Source: JAWVFM01 sp963823245
GTDB lineage: Bacteria > Actinomycetota > Thermoleophilia > Solirubrobacterales > 70-9
DNA: 64,000 bases
NCBI GenBank assembly: GCA_963823245.1
Contig: CAWGKQ010000010.1
Location: forward strand, 62,001-126,000
Direction of reading: 5' to 3'
Every line of letters begins with the position of its first letter. Position 1 is the stretch's first letter. The position numbers and the translations under genes were made by a program. Shown here piece after piece: positions 33,140 to 42,366 of this stretch. Below the pieces are notes generated by a model. The model did not search any database. It was not told the DNA's origin and worked only from the letters and a program-made list of their open reading frames with translations.

Positions 33140-34718
33140 ATGGGCACACTCGCGATCTTCAACATCAGCTGGTACGAGTTTCAGAACTACGTGCAGGTGT
33201 GGGGGCCGCTGCTCTTCATGGGCCTGCTGGTCTACATCGTCTGGCGGACCTTCAAGCTGATGCCGCGGACGAAGCCGCAGGAGATCACGCCGCGGTCGAA
33301 GAGCGCCGTCAGCTGGGCGGACGTCGGCGGGGATCGACGAGACCAAGGACGAGCTGCGCGAGGTCGTCGAGTTCCTCTCGGACCCGAAGCGCTTCAAGCG
33401 CCTCGGCGCCACGGTCCCGAAGGGCATCCTGCTGCACGGGCCGCCCGGCACCGGCAAGACGCTGCTCGCCAAGGCGGTCGCGCACGAGTCCGGGGCCACG
33501 TTCTTCAGCCAGTCCGCCTCCTCGTTCATCGAGATGTTCGCCGGCCTCGGCGCGGCGCGGATCCGGCGCCTCTTCAAGGAGGCGCGCGAGAACGCGCCGG
33601 CGATCATCTTCATCGACGAGCTCGACGCGGTCGGCGCGCAGCGCGGCTCGGACATCTCGGGCGAGCGCGACCAGACGCTCAACCAGCTCCTCGTCGAGAT
33701 GGACGGCTTCGACGCCCGCGACAGCGTCATCGTGATGGCGGCCTCGAACATGCTCGAGAAGCTCGACAAGGCGCTGCTTCGCCCCGGCCGCTTCGACCGC
33801 CAGGTCTTCGTGCCGCCGCCCGACATGAAGGGCCGCCGGCAGATCCTCGACGTCCACACGCGCGACAAGCCGCTCGCCCAGGACGTCGACCTCGAGCGCG
33901 TCGCCCGCCACACCGCCGGCCTCACCGGCGCCGACCTCGCCAACCTCGCCAACGAGGCCGCGATCCTCGCCGGGCGCAGCGCACCGCGAGTTCATCGCCC
34001 AGGCCGACTTCGAGAACGCCTTCGAGCGCGTCGTCGCCGGGCTCCAGACGCGCAAGGTCATCACCGACCACGAGAAGCGCGTCGTCGCCTGGCACGAGGC
34101 CGGCCACGCGCTCGTCTCCGAGCTCCTGCCGACCGTCGACAAGGTGCAGAAGGTCTCGATCGTTCCCCGGGGCAAGGCGCTCGGCTACACGCTCAACCTC
34201 CCGCAGGAGGACCGCTATCTGAAGTCCCGCGCCGAGCTGATCGACTACATGAAGGTCCTGCTCGCCGGGCGCGTCTCCGAGCAGATCACCTTCGGGCGCA
34301 TCACCACAGGCGCCGCCGACGACCTCGCGCGGGTGACGGCGATCGCGCGGTCGATGGTCTACGAGTACGCGATGGGCACCCAGATCCGCTCGCACCAGCT
34401 TCCGGCCGACGACATGTCGACGTCTCGGAGGCGCTGCGCCGCACCCGCGACGAGGAGGTCCAGGCGATCGCCGAGGAGGCCTACCGAGGCGCGCACCGCA
34501 CTGCTGGTCGACCACCGCGACCTTCTCGACGAGATCGCCGAGCGGCTCATGCGCAACGAGGTCATCGAGCGCGACGAGATCCGTCGCGATCCTCTCCCGG
34601 CGCCGGGTGGAGCGCGCCAACGAGACGGAGCCGGACCGCGTCGCGCGAGCCCGCGCTCGAGGTGGCGGGCGAGCGGACCGAGGTTCTGGCCTCCAAGCCG
34701 CCACCGCCGCCCGAATAG
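33140..34718 (+). CDS. ftsH: FtsH-like ATP-dependent zinc protease (frameshifted, short N-terminus)
   Basis: About 525 residues: one membrane helix (about 15-35), then the AAA+ domain with Walker A GPPGTGKTLLAKAVAHES, Walker B IIFIDELDAVGAQRGSDISG and second region of homology LLRPGRFDRQVFVPPPDMKG, and the M41 protease domain with zinc site HEAGHALVSELLPT. Frame breaks near 33330, 33975 and 34430. The usual first helix and extracytoplasmic domain of FtsH are absent. Degrades membrane and regulatory proteins. Shine-Dalgarno-like AGAGG about 10 bases upstream of ATG 33140. Confidence 0.9.
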
Positions 34719-34721
34719 ACT
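34716..34721 (+). promoter_or_regulatory. -10 box TAGACT for mce
   Basis: TAGACT overlaps the ftsH-like stop codon and ends nine bases before ATG 34731; no Shine-Dalgarno. Suggests a leaderless mce transcript independent of the upstream gene. Confidence 0.5.
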
Positions 34722-34730
34722 TCGCGCCGG

Positions 34731-35141
34731 ATGTTCGGCCTGATCGACCACGTCGGCGTCGCCGTCGGCGACCTCAACGCCGCGATCGCGCTGTACGAGG
34801 GCACGTTCGAGATGCCGCTCGTGCACCGCGAGACGGTCGACGAGCAGGGGGTCGAGGCCGCGCTCCTCGACGTCGGCGACGGCCACGTCGAGCTGCTGCG
34901 GCCGCTCGCACCGGAGACCCCGGTCGGCAAGTTCATCGAGCGCAACGGGCCGGGGCTTCACCACGTCGCCTACCGGGTCGAGAACATCGACGCGACGCTC
35001 CAGCGCCTCACGGACGACGGGATCGAGCTGATCGACAGGACCGCGCGGGTGGGCATCCGCGGCTCGCGCGTCGCGTTCCTTCACCCGCGATCGAGCGGGC
35101 GGGTGCTGACCGAGATCGTCGAGCCGGCGGAGGGTCACTGA
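34731..35141 (+). CDS. mce: methylmalonyl-CoA epimerase
   Basis: 136 residues, intact in an otherwise indel-rich stretch. VOC fold with IDHVGVAVGDLNAAIALYEG, VEAALLDVGDGHVELLRPL, GPGLHHVAYRVENIDATLQR and the C-terminal LTEIVEP, giving the His/Gln/Glu metal ligands. Interconverts (R)- and (S)-methylmalonyl-CoA in propionate and branched-chain catabolism. The stop overlaps the next start (TGATG). Confidence 0.9.
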   Translation: MFGLIDHVGVAVGDLNAAIALYEGTFEMPLVHRETVDEQGVEAALLDVGDGHVELLRPLAPETPVGKFIERNGPGLHHVAYRVENIDATLQRLTDDGIELIDRTARVGIRGSRVAFLHPRSSGRVLTEIVEPAEGH

Positions 35142-35365
35142 TGGCTGAGGCGACGAAGGTCGAGATCGGGCTCGGGAATCGGCCAGGTCGTGACGGCGCG
35201 CCTCGACGAGGACGGGCCTGAAGACGCTTCGCAAGGCGCTCGAGGACGGGCGATGGCTGGCACGAGATGGCGACCGAGGACGAGACCCTGGTCATCAACC
35301 TGAGCACCGTCGTCTTCCTCCGCGTCGCCGATCGCTCCCACTCGATCGGGTTCGCAGGAAGCTAG
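35141..35365 (+). CDS. small conserved protein, DUF3107-like (one or two frameshifts)
   Basis: About 72 residues if indels are repaired: MAEATKVEIGLGN, then QVVTARLDEDG, LKTLRKALEDG, EMATEDETLVINLSTVVFLR and VADRSHSIGFAGS. This beta-rich layout with a late hydrophobic strand is like DUF3107 proteins of actinobacteria, but the match is from memory and modest. ATG 35141 overlaps the mce stop. Confidence 0.5.
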
Positions 35366-35372
35366 GAGCGTC

Positions 35373-35984
35373 GTGCGCCGCCTGGCGTTGCTCGCGGCTC
35401 GCCGCGATCGCCGGGGTCGCCCTCTGGTGGCGGAAGAACCCGTCGGCCTGCCCGTACAGCCAGCGATTCTGGGTCGAGGCCCCGCACCCGCTGATCACGC
35501 GGGCGCGGCTGCGCCGGGTGCTCGAGCCCGGCGCCCGGCGAGCGTGTCCTCGAGATCGGGCCGGGAACCGGCTACTACACGCTCGACCTCGCCGAGCTGG
35601 GTCGGGCCCGGACGGCCGGGTCGACATCTTCGACCTCCAGCGGGAGATGCTCGACCACACGATGGGCCGAGCCGCGGGCGCGGAACCTCGGGAACCTCAC
35701 GCCCGACCGTCGGCGACGCGCGCGAGCTCCCGTACGAGAGCAATTCCTTCGACGCCGTCGTCGCTGATCACGACGCTCGGGGAGATTCCCGACCAGGACG
35801 CCGCCATGCGCGAGATCGCGCGGGTCCTCCGACCCGGGGGGCGGCTCGTCGTCGGCGAGCTGTTCGGCGACCCCCATTTCGTCACCCGAGACTCGCTCGA
35901 AGCGCCGCGGGAGGCGCGGCGGGACTGGGAATGGTGCACCGGGACGGACCCTGGCTCGGCTACTTCGCCCGCCTCGAAGGCTGA
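35373..35984 (+). CDS. class I SAM-dependent methyltransferase (frameshifted)
   Basis: Pieces in different frames give the Rossmann methyltransferase: after an N-terminal hydrophobic stretch, ARLRRVLEPAPGERVLEIGP then GTGYYTLDLAEL (motif I), GRVDIFDLQREMLDHTM (motif II), GDARELPYESNSFDAVV, LITTLGEIPDQDAAMREIA and RVLRPGGRLVVGELFGDPHF. The pattern is of the UbiE/Methyltransf_11 type. Several indels. Substrate unknown. Confidence 0.82.
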   Translation: MRRLALLAARRDRRGRPLVAEEPVGLPVQPAILGRGPAPADHAGAAAPGARARRPASVSSRSGREPATTRSTSPSWVGPGRPGRHLRPPAGDARPHDGPSRGRGTSGTSRPTVGDARELPYESNSFDAVVADHDARGDSRPGRRHARDRAGPPTRGAARRRRAVRRPPFRHPRLARSAAGGAAGLGMVHRDGPWLGYFARLEG

Positions 35985-35985
35985 G

Positions 35986-36541
35986 ATGGCCGTCGCTCGA
36001 TCGCCGCGTCCTTCGAGCCATGCGCACGCGTGGGCACTCGCCCGCCGCCGAGGCGGGAATGATCTTGGCTCGGACGGCTGGGCGAGTGGGGTGCGGTGTG
36101 GGCGGCCATCGGTCTCGCCGGCGCGGCCGCCGACCAAGGCGGCGCGGCCGCTGGCTCCGCGCCGCGGCGGTGGGCCCCGGGGCGGTCGGGGTCAACTACG
36201 CGGTCAAGCTCCTCGTGGGACGCCGGCGCCCCCGCCTGCGCGGCCTGCCGCCCCTCGCCGGCGCGCCGAGCTCGCTCTCGTTCCCCTCCGCGCACGCGAC
36301 CTCGTCGTTCGCGGCGGCCACCGCGTTCGGACGCGTGGCGCCGCGGACGCGGCTGCCGCTCTACGGCCTCGCGGGCGCCATCTGCGCCACCCGGCCCTAC
36401 CTCGGCCTCCACTATCCCAGTGACGTCCTCGCCGGCGCGGCTCTCGGGCTCGCCATCGGCGGGCTCGTGCCGAGCGTCGGCGAGCGCTCGCTCGAGGAGC
36501 GGCTGATCGACCTCGTCGCGGCCAGGGGCGAGCCCGCGTGA
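35986..36541 (+). CDS. PAP2 family phosphatase (frameshifted)
   Basis: About 180 residues, multi-pass membrane. The acid-phosphatase motifs are KLLVGRRRPRLRGLPPL (KxxxxxxRP), SFPSAHATSSFAAATAF (PSGH-like, here PSAH) and RPYLGLHYPSDVLAGAALG (SRxxxxxHxxxD; here the first residues read TRPYLGLHYPSD). Likely dephosphorylates a lipid phosphate such as undecaprenyl or phosphatidate. Its stop overlaps the ychF GTG (GTGA). N-terminal third is frame-broken. Confidence 0.82.
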
Positions 36542-37617
36542 GGGTCGGCATCGTCGGCCTGCCGAACGCGGGCAAGTCGACCCTGTTCAACGCCCTCACC
36601 CAGGCCGGCGCCGAGACTGGCGACTACCCGTTCACCACGATCGACCCGAACGTCGCCGTCGTCGCGGTGCCCGACGAGCGGCTCGAGGCGGTCGCCGAGA
36701 CGCTCGGCTCGTCGAAGGTCGTGCCGGAGACGGTGCAGTTCTGGGACATCGCGGGGCTCGTGCGCGGGGCGTCCGCCGGCGAGGGTCTTGGGGAACCGCT
36801 TTCTCGGCGCGATCCGCGAGACCGACGCGATCTGCCACGTCGTGCGCGCGCACGACGCCGGCGGCGTCCCGCATCCGGAGGGCCGGATCGACCCGGTCGC
36901 CGACGCGGAGCTGGTCGAGACCGAGCTCTTGCCGCCGACCTCGAGCAGGCGGAGGGGCGGCTCGCCCGGGTGACCAAGGGCGCCCGATCGGGCGACGCCG
37001 AGGCGGTCGCCGAGCGCGACTGGCTGGAGGCGGTCGTGGAGGCGCTGGCCGGCGGACGCCCGGTGCGCGACGTGCCGGTGCCGCAGGCCGCGGCCGACGC
37101 GCCTCGCAAGCTCGCGGCGCTGACGTCGAAGCCCGTCCTCTACGTCGCGAACGTCGCCGAGGGCGAGGACGAGCCGCCGGCCGCGCTCGCCAAGCACGCG
37201 GCGGACCGCGGCGCGGGCGTGGTGGCGATCAGCGCCCGGGTCGAGGCGGAGCTCGCCGACCTCGGCGACGACGAGGCGGCGGCCGAGCTGCGGGGCGAGC
37301 TCGGCGATCGCGGAGGCCGGCCTCGAGCGCGTGATCGCCGCGGCCTGGGAGCTGCTCGACCTCATCGCCTTCTTCACGGCCGATGCAGGCAAGGAGGCGA
37401 TGTCCCGGGCGCTGCGCCGTGGTGGCACGGCGTGGGAAGCCGCCGGGAAGGTCCACACCGACATCCAGGCGCGGTTCGTTCGCGCGGAGGTGATCGGTTG
37501 GAAGCGACCTCGTCGAGGCCGGGGGCTACGCGGCGCCCGCGACAGGGGCCTGCTGCGAATCGAGGGGCGGGACTACGTCGTGGCGGACGGCGAGCGTGGT
37601 CCATGTCCGGCTTCTGA
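36538..37617 (+). CDS. ychF: redox-regulated ribosome-associated ATPase YchF (frameshifted)
   Basis: OBG-family P-loop protein that prefers ATP. G1 is GIVGLPNAGKSTLFNALTQ, followed by ETGDYPFTTIDPNVAVV, G3-like FWDIAGLVRGASAGEGL, then in a shifted frame RETDAICHVVRAHDAGGV. VLYVANVAEGED holds the ATP-specific motif (N-x-x-E), and the C-terminal TGS domain ends GRDYVVADG...VHVRF. Frame breaks occur near 36790 (run of four G), 36935, 37305, 37500 and 37590. GTG 36538 starts the protein. Confidence 0.9.
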   Translation: MRVGIVGLPNAGKSTLFNALTQAGAETGDYPFTTIDPNVAVVAVPDERLEAVAETLGSSKVVPETVQFWDIAGLVRGASAGEGLGEPLSRRDPRDRRDLPRRARARRRRRPASGGPDRPGRRRGAGRDRALAADLEQAEGRLARVTKGARSGDAEAVAERDWLEAVVEALAGGRPVRDVPVPQAAADAPRKLAALTSKPVLYVANVAEGEDEPPAALAKHAADRGAGVVAISARVEAELADLGDDEAAAELRGELGDRGGRPRARDRRGLGAARPHRLLHGRCRQGGDVPGAAPWWHGVGSRREGPHRHPGAVRSRGGDRLEATSSRPGATRRPRQGPAANRGAGLRRGGRRAWSMSGF

Positions 37618-37624
37618 CGCCGGA

Positions 37625-37630
37625 TAGGGT
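37625..37630 (+). promoter_or_regulatory. -10 box TAGGGT
   Basis: TAGGGT ends seven bases before ATG 37638, without a Shine-Dalgarno; leaderless geometry. Confidence 0.5.
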
Positions 37631-37637
37631 GCCCGGG

Positions 37638-38626
37638 ATGCGGACGGAGGCACGGTTCCCCGCGGTTCGCGAGCGGGCGGGTCACTACGAGAGCTTCTAC
37701 GTAAAGGCGAACCGGCCCGGTGGCGGCCAGGGCGTGTGGATCCGCTACACGGTCCACAAGCGGCCCGGCGAGGACTTCACCGCGTCGCTCTGGTTCGTGT
37801 TCTTCGACCGGCCGGGGCCGCGCCCCGGGCCGCGAAGTCCACGGTCAGCGCGTCGGAGCTGGGCGTCCCGGAGGGCGGCTTCATCCGCATCGGCGGAGCG
37901 TCGGTCGCGCCGGGGCGGCTCGTCGGCTCGATCTCGCTGCCCGACGTGGAGGCGAGCTGGGACATGCGGTTCGCCGAGGGTGCCGAGCCCCTCCACCACC
38001 TCCCCTACGAGCGCCTCTACCGCACGCGGCTGCCGAAGACGAAGTTCCTGAGCCCCTATCCGGCGACGAAGTTCGACGGCGAGGTCGCGATCGACGGCGA
38101 GCGCGTGGCGATCGAGGGCTGGCCGGGGATGGTGGGCCACAACTGGGGCACCGAGCACGCCGAGCGATGGGTCTGGATCCAGGGCTCGGGCCTCGGCGGC
38201 CGCGAGGGGGACTACATCGACGTCGCCGCCGGCCGGATCAAGATCGGGCCGTGGACGACGCCCTGGGTGGCCAACGGCAGGCTCGTGCTCGACGGCGAGC
38301 CGCTGCGCGTAGGCGGCCTCGACCGCGTCTACGGGACCGAGCTCCACGAGGAGCCGACCGGGTGCGAGTTCACGCTCCCCGGCAAGGACGTCTCCATCAA
38401 GGGTCGCGTCGCGGCGCACAAGAAGGACTTCGTCGGGTGGGTCTACGCCGACCCGAAGGGGCCCGAGCACAACACGCTCAACTGCTCGATCTCGGACCTG
38501 AAGCTCACCGTCGAGCGCCCTCGCCACAAGGCGGCCGTCGTCGAGCTCGACGGCGCGGCCGCGTATGAGTTCGGCTCCCACGACGACACGCGCGGGATCC
38601 CGCTGCAGCCCTACCCCGACGGCTGA
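37638..38626 (+). CDS. lipocalin-like CrtC/tocopherol-cyclase-related protein (one frameshift)
   Basis: About 330 residues, soluble, beta-rich. The N-terminus (ARFPAVRERAGHYESFYVKA) shifts frame near 37830. The diagnostic block IEGWPGMVGHNWGTEHAERW then VWIQGSGLGGREGDYIDVAA resembles the two-lipocalin-domain superfamily that includes CrtC hydratase, tocopherol cyclase and DUF2804/AttH proteins. Ligand or substrate is probably a hydrophobic molecule. Convergent with the SpoIID gene, separated by a hairpin. Confidence 0.6.
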
Positions 38627-38645
38627 GGCGGCCGCGCCGGCTGCC

Positions 38646-38679
38646 GGGCAGGGAGCCTCGGCGCGGCGGTCCCTGCCCG
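38646..38679. terminator. bidirectional hairpin between convergent genes
   Basis: CGGGCAGGGA (38646-38655) and TCCCTGCCCG (38670-38679) form a 10-bp perfect stem with a 14-nt loop in the gap between two converging genes. No T tract, so termination by this hairpin is inference. Confidence 0.5.
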
Positions 38680-38681
38680 CC

Positions 38682-39788
38682 GGCGGCTGGGCCTTCGCCC
38701 GCACCCGCTTGAAGCTGATCCACGTGCTGTAGGTGCCGAGGCGCGATTCGAAGCTCGGCGCCGGTGACCCGTGAGCTCACCGCGAGCCGACCACGCGCGC
38801 GTAGACGATCCGCGGCGAGGTGCCCCGCTTCAGCACCTTGATCCGCCGGAGGCGTCCCGAGAAGAGCCCGCTGAGCTTCGCGGCGAGGCCGGCCTGGCGA
38901 TAGCCGGTGCAGCCTCCAGGTGTGAAGCGGCGAGACGCCGTCGAACGGGTCGCGCACGCCCTTCAGGTACGGCACCGGGTGGGCACCCACGAACGCGAAC
39001 TGGATGCTCTCGGTGTGGCCTCCCGAGCGTCGACGAGTAGTAGGTGGTGGCGGTCTGCTGGTGGTACTTGACGATCTTGCCGCCGCTCGCGCGGACGGCC
39101 CGGTTGGTCGCGGCGATCTCGCTCGACTTGCCCTCGTAGACCTGGCTGCGCGTGTCGTCGTAGACGTCGAACGAGCCGCGGTGCTTGCTCGCGAGCGCGA
39201 AGGTGCGGGCGGCGACCGCCTGCGGCGCGCAGGGCCGGCTGCGGCCAGCTCGGGATCGCCTCGTTCGGCACCACGCCCATCGTGTAGCCCTCGAGCCCCA
39301 CCCGGTTGACGAGCTGTATGCCGCCGCCCCCGCGCGCCACGAGCCGCCCGCGGTAGGTGCCCTGCCCGGCGACGTGAATCGGGCCGCCCGCCGCCGCCGC
39401 GCGGTTGCCGCAGCCGGCGATCGCGCGCGCCCAGTCGCGTTAACGAGCGAGACGCCCGACCGCGGCGGCGGCGAAGCGGTAGGCGCGGCTCGGCCGCAGG
39501 CGCCGACCGCAGGCCGACGTCGCGCTCGAGAAGGTGACCGAGCTCGTCCCGGCCGACAGCAGCACCCTCACCGGCTCGGCCCTTGACGTGCCCGAGGTGA
39601 GTCCCGCGGTAGTAGTGGGCGAGCATCTGGCCGTAGGTGCGCCCGTGACGCGCGAACCCGTAGGTCCCGTACGAGCTCATCCCGACGCCGTGGCCCCACC
39701 CCCGCCCCTTGACGAGCCACGAGCCGAGCGCTCGCATTCGGTCGGCGCAAGCGCCACGAGCCGCCGCGACGAGCGCGAGGGCGCCCAC
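38682..39788 (-). CDS. SpoIID/LytB domain protein (frameshifted)
   Basis: Secreted-type protein of the SpoIID/LytB amidase-enhancer family. In N-to-C order: WLVKGRGWGHGVGMSSYGTY and GFARHGRTYGQMLAHYYRG (the classical N-terminal motif), then LVNRVGLEGYTMGVVPNEAI, SFDVYDDTRSQVYEG, YYSSTSGGHTESIQFAFV and YLKGVRDPFDGVSPLHTW. The C-terminus reads LGTYSTWISFKRVRA; the true stop is obscured by indels. Outside sporulation, such proteins help peptidoglycan hydrolysis. Start taken at GTG 39788. Confidence 0.82.
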
Positions 39789-39866
39789 GGCTGTCGTCCT
39801 GCTTCCCGGCGTTCACTCGAGCCGGGCGAGGGTAGTCTGGATCGAAAGCGGTCTTCGGAGGTGAAG

Positions 39867-41338
39867 ATGAGCATTGCCACGGAGGAGCACGCGGTCCTCG
39901 ACGGCGTCCCGACCGATCTCTACATCGGCGGCGAGTGGAGGCCGGCGAGCGGCGGGGACAGCTTCGCAGTCGAGGACCCCGCCACCGGCAAGACATTGTG
40001 CGAGATCGCCGACGCGACGCCCGGAGGACGCCGTGGCGGCGCTCGACGCCGCGGTCGAGCGCAGCCGGAGTGGGCCGCGACGCCGCCCAACGAGCGCGGC
40101 GAGATCCTCTGGCGCGCATTCGAGGCGCTCCGCGAGCGCGCCGACGAGCTCGCGCTCCTGATGACCCTCGAGATGGGCAAGTCGGTCGCCGAGTCGAAGG
40201 CGCGAGATCACCTACGCGGCCGAGTTCTTCCGCTGGTTCTCCGGCGAGGCGCTGCGGATCGACGGCAACTACAAGACCGCCGGCAACAGCGCAGAGCCGG
40301 GTGCTCATCATGCGCCAGCCGGTCGGGCCGTCGTTCTTCATCACGCCCGTGGAACTTCCCGACCGCGATGGGCACGCGCAAGATCGGCCCCGCGATCGCC
40401 GCCGGCTGCACGATGGTCTGGAAGCCGGCGCAGCTCACGCCGCTCTCGGCGCTCGCGCTCACGAAGATCCTCGAGGAGGCGGGCCTGCCGCCGGGCGTCC
40501 TGAACATCGTCACGAGCTCCTCGTCGAGCTCGGTCGCCGCGCCGGTCATCGCCGACCCCCGGCTTCGCAAGCTCAGCTTCACCGGGCTCGACCGAGGTCG
40601 GGCCGCAAGCTGATCGAGCAGTCGGCCGAGAACGTGCTCAAGGTCTCGATGGAGCTGGGCGGCAACGCGCCCTTCCTGGTCTTCGACGACGCGGACCTCG
40701 ACGCCGCGGTCGAGGGCGCGATGATCGCGAAGATGCGGAACATCGGCGAGGCCTGCACCTCGGCCAACCGCTTCCACGTCGCCGGATCGGTCGCCGACGA
40801 GTTCACCGAGCGCCTCGCCGAGCGGATGGCGGGCCTCCGGGTCGGCCGCGGCACCGAGGACGGCGTCGACGTCGGGCCGCTGATCGACGACGACCAGCGC
40901 TCGAAGGTCGCCGAGCTCGTCGAGGACGCCGTCGGCAAGGGCGCGAAGGCGGTCGTCGGCGGCAGCGCCGTGGACGGCGCCGGCTACTTCTACGAGCCGA
41001 CGGTGCTCGGGAACGTCAGCGACGACGCCCGCGTCCTGCGGGAGGAGATCTTCGGCCCGGTGGCGCCGGTGCGCTCCTTCGACTCCGAGGACGAGGCGAT
41101 CGCCGCCGCGAACGACACCGAGTACGGCCTCGTCGCCTACGTCTTCACCCGCGACATCAAGCGCGCGCTGCGCGTCTGCGAGCGCCTCGACACCGGGATG
41201 ATCGGCCTCAACCAGGGCATGGTCTCGAACGCGGGCGCCCCGTTCGGCGGCGTCAAGCAGTCGGGCATCGGCCGCGAGGGCGGCAACGAGGGCATCGAGG
41301 AGTACCTCGAGACGAAGTACGTGGCGGTGAACGTCTAG
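39867..41338 (+). CDS. gabD: succinate-semialdehyde dehydrogenase-type ALDH (frameshifted)
   Basis: About 485 residues. After correction: LYIGGEWRPASGGDSFAVED, LDELALLMTLEMGKSVAESK, FFITPWNFP, LKVSMELGGNAPFLVFDDAD with catalytic Glu, nucleophile in RNIGEACTSANRF, REEIFGPVAPVRSF and QSGIGREGGNEGIEEYLETK. The GGNAPF and GEACT blocks and the C-terminus are those of GabD-type enzymes. Frame breaks near 40022, 40070-40110, 40205, 40295, 40350 and 40600; intact from there on. Shine-Dalgarno GGAGGTGA about three bases before ATG 39867. Context suggests oxidation of a semialdehyde made by the downstream aminotransferase. Confidence 0.87.
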
Positions 41339-41341
41339 GGT
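41336..41341 (+). promoter_or_regulatory. -10 box TAGGGT (duplicated upstream region, copy 1)
   Basis: TAGGGT overlaps the dehydrogenase stop and precedes GGAGGAGG and the ATG at 41369. The same arrangement is at 42041-42046, where the active copy of the small gene begins, so promoter and gene were duplicated together. Confidence 0.5.
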
Positions 41342-41368
41342 CTTCCCAACCGAACGGAGGAGGCTAGG

Positions 41369-41590
41369 ATGTACGACTGTCGGTTCACCGACGTGACCCC
41401 CGACCGGATTGAGGTGATCAAGGCGAGGGTCAGCGAGACCGGTGGGCCGCGCGATGGGGTGGACTCGGCCGATGAAGCTGCTGGTCGACGCGGTCGCGAG
41501 GGTAGCGCGATCTTCTCGTCGGCTTCTTCGATAGCGAGGCGTAGATGCGCGCGGTCGGGCGTCGCGCTCGAGGCTATGAACCCTGGTTGA
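41369..41590 (+). pseudogene. decayed duplicate of the small GYD-like gene
   Basis: Begins CRFTDVTPDRIEVIKARVSE and GGPRDGVDS, closely parallel to the intact gene at 42075. It then shifts frame, and in the ancestral frame an in-frame TAG replaces an AAG lysine codon of the intact copy (GAGGCGTAGATG against GAGGAGAAGATG). Upstream promoter and Shine-Dalgarno are also duplicated. The C-terminal third is absent. A nonsense mutation plus shifts indicate true decay. Confidence 0.8.
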
Positions 41591-41598
41591 CGCCCCCG

Positions 41599-41982
41599 TC
41601 AACCCGCGCGGCCGATCGTCCCGGTGCTGAAGTTGGCCCAGTAGACGTGTGAGGCGTCGACGGCGAGCCCGGTCGGGCTGCTCGCGCCGGTGACGAGCTG
41701 GGGCTTGACGTGGGTGCCGTCGAGCTTCGCGCGCCCGATCGAGCCGGTCGCAAAGCTCGTCCAGTAGATGTGGCGGTCGTCGATCGCCATCCCGAAGGGG
41801 CTGCTCGGCGGAGTGATGAAAGCGCGGTTCGCGTGCGAGCCATCCAGCTTGGCTCGCCCGATCGTCCCCGCTCCGTAGTCGGACCAGTAGACGAACGCGC
41901 GCGCCGGCACGGGCAGCGCCAGCGAAAGACCGACGAGGGCGGCCACGGCGGCGACGGCCCTGGGTCTCACGGCTTGGCTCAC
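41599..41982 (-). CDS. secreted protein with YWTD-like propeller repeats (short)
   Basis: 127 residues: signal peptide ending near VPARAF, then two and a half units of about 43 residues, VYWSDYGAGTIGRAKLDGSH, IYWTSFATGSIGRAKLDGTH and VYWANFSTGTIGRAG. These match LDL-receptor class B/NHL-like propeller blades. A closed propeller needs about six blades, so the protein is either truncated or oligomerises. It sits between the two copies of the GYD-like gene, on the opposite strand. Start GTG 41982. Confidence 0.7.
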   Translation of the reverse strand: MSQAVRPRAVAAVAALVGLSLALPVPARAFVYWSDYGAGTIGRAKLDGSHANRAFITPPSSPFGMAIDDRHIYWTSFATGSIGRAKLDGTHVKPQLVTGASSPTGLAVDASHVYWANFSTGTIGRAG

Positions 41983-42040
41983 ACCGGAAGTGTCCTACGC
42001 TCGGGCCGTGGTCGTCCCCCCTGGGTCGGACCGGGTGGCG

Positions 42041-42068
42041 TAGGGTCTCCGCAAGCGACCAAGGAGGA
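42041..42068 (+). promoter_or_regulatory. -10 box TAGGGT and strong RBS
   Basis: TAGGGT (42041-42046), followed by AAGGAGGA (42061-42068) six bases before ATG 42075. Likely drives the four-gene unit 42075-45256. Confidence 0.5.
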
Positions 42069-42074
42069 GTTTGG

Positions 42075-42359
42075 ATGTACGCACGCGCTGTCAGGTTCAC
42101 CGACGTGACCCCCGACCGGATCGACGCGATCAAGGCGAGGGTCCAGGAGGCCGGCGGGCCGCCCGAGGGGGTGGACTCGACCGGGATGAAGCTGCTCTTC
42201 GACTCGTCCCAGGGGACCGCGATCTTCGTCGGCTTCTTCGATAGCGAGGAGAAGATGCGCGCGGCGGGCGCCGTGCTGGAGGCCATGGACACCGGCGACA
42301 CCCCCGGCACCCGCGCGTCGATCGACCAGTGCGAGGTCGCGCTGGAGATGGACGCCTAG
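42075..42359 (+). CDS. small GYD/monooxygenase-like protein
   Basis: 94 residues: RAVRFTDVTPDRIDAIKARV, GPPEGVDSTGMKLLFDSSQG, TAIFVGFFDSEEKMRAAGAV and LEAMDTGDTPGTRASIDQCE. The single ferredoxin-like alpha/beta pattern is that of antibiotic-biosynthesis-monooxygenase/GYD-type proteins, which often act as dimers; no catalytic role proven. First gene of the unit with creatininase-family amidohydrolase, seven bases apart. Confidence 0.65.
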   Translation: MYARAVRFTDVTPDRIDAIKARVQEAGGPPEGVDSTGMKLLFDSSQGTAIFVGFFDSEEKMRAAGAVLEAMDTGDTPGTRASIDQCEVALEMDA

Positions 42360-42366
42360 CCGCGCC

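Noticed and set aside
36780..36800. Programmed frameshifting in ychF or other broken genes
   Set aside because: Breaks are too many, at different positions and without slippery heptamers plus structures; sequence error explains them better.
40208..42310. 700-codon open frame on the minus strand over the gabD-type gene
   Set aside because: No recognisable domains, starts inside other genes, and mirrors the dehydrogenase codons; high-GC shadow.
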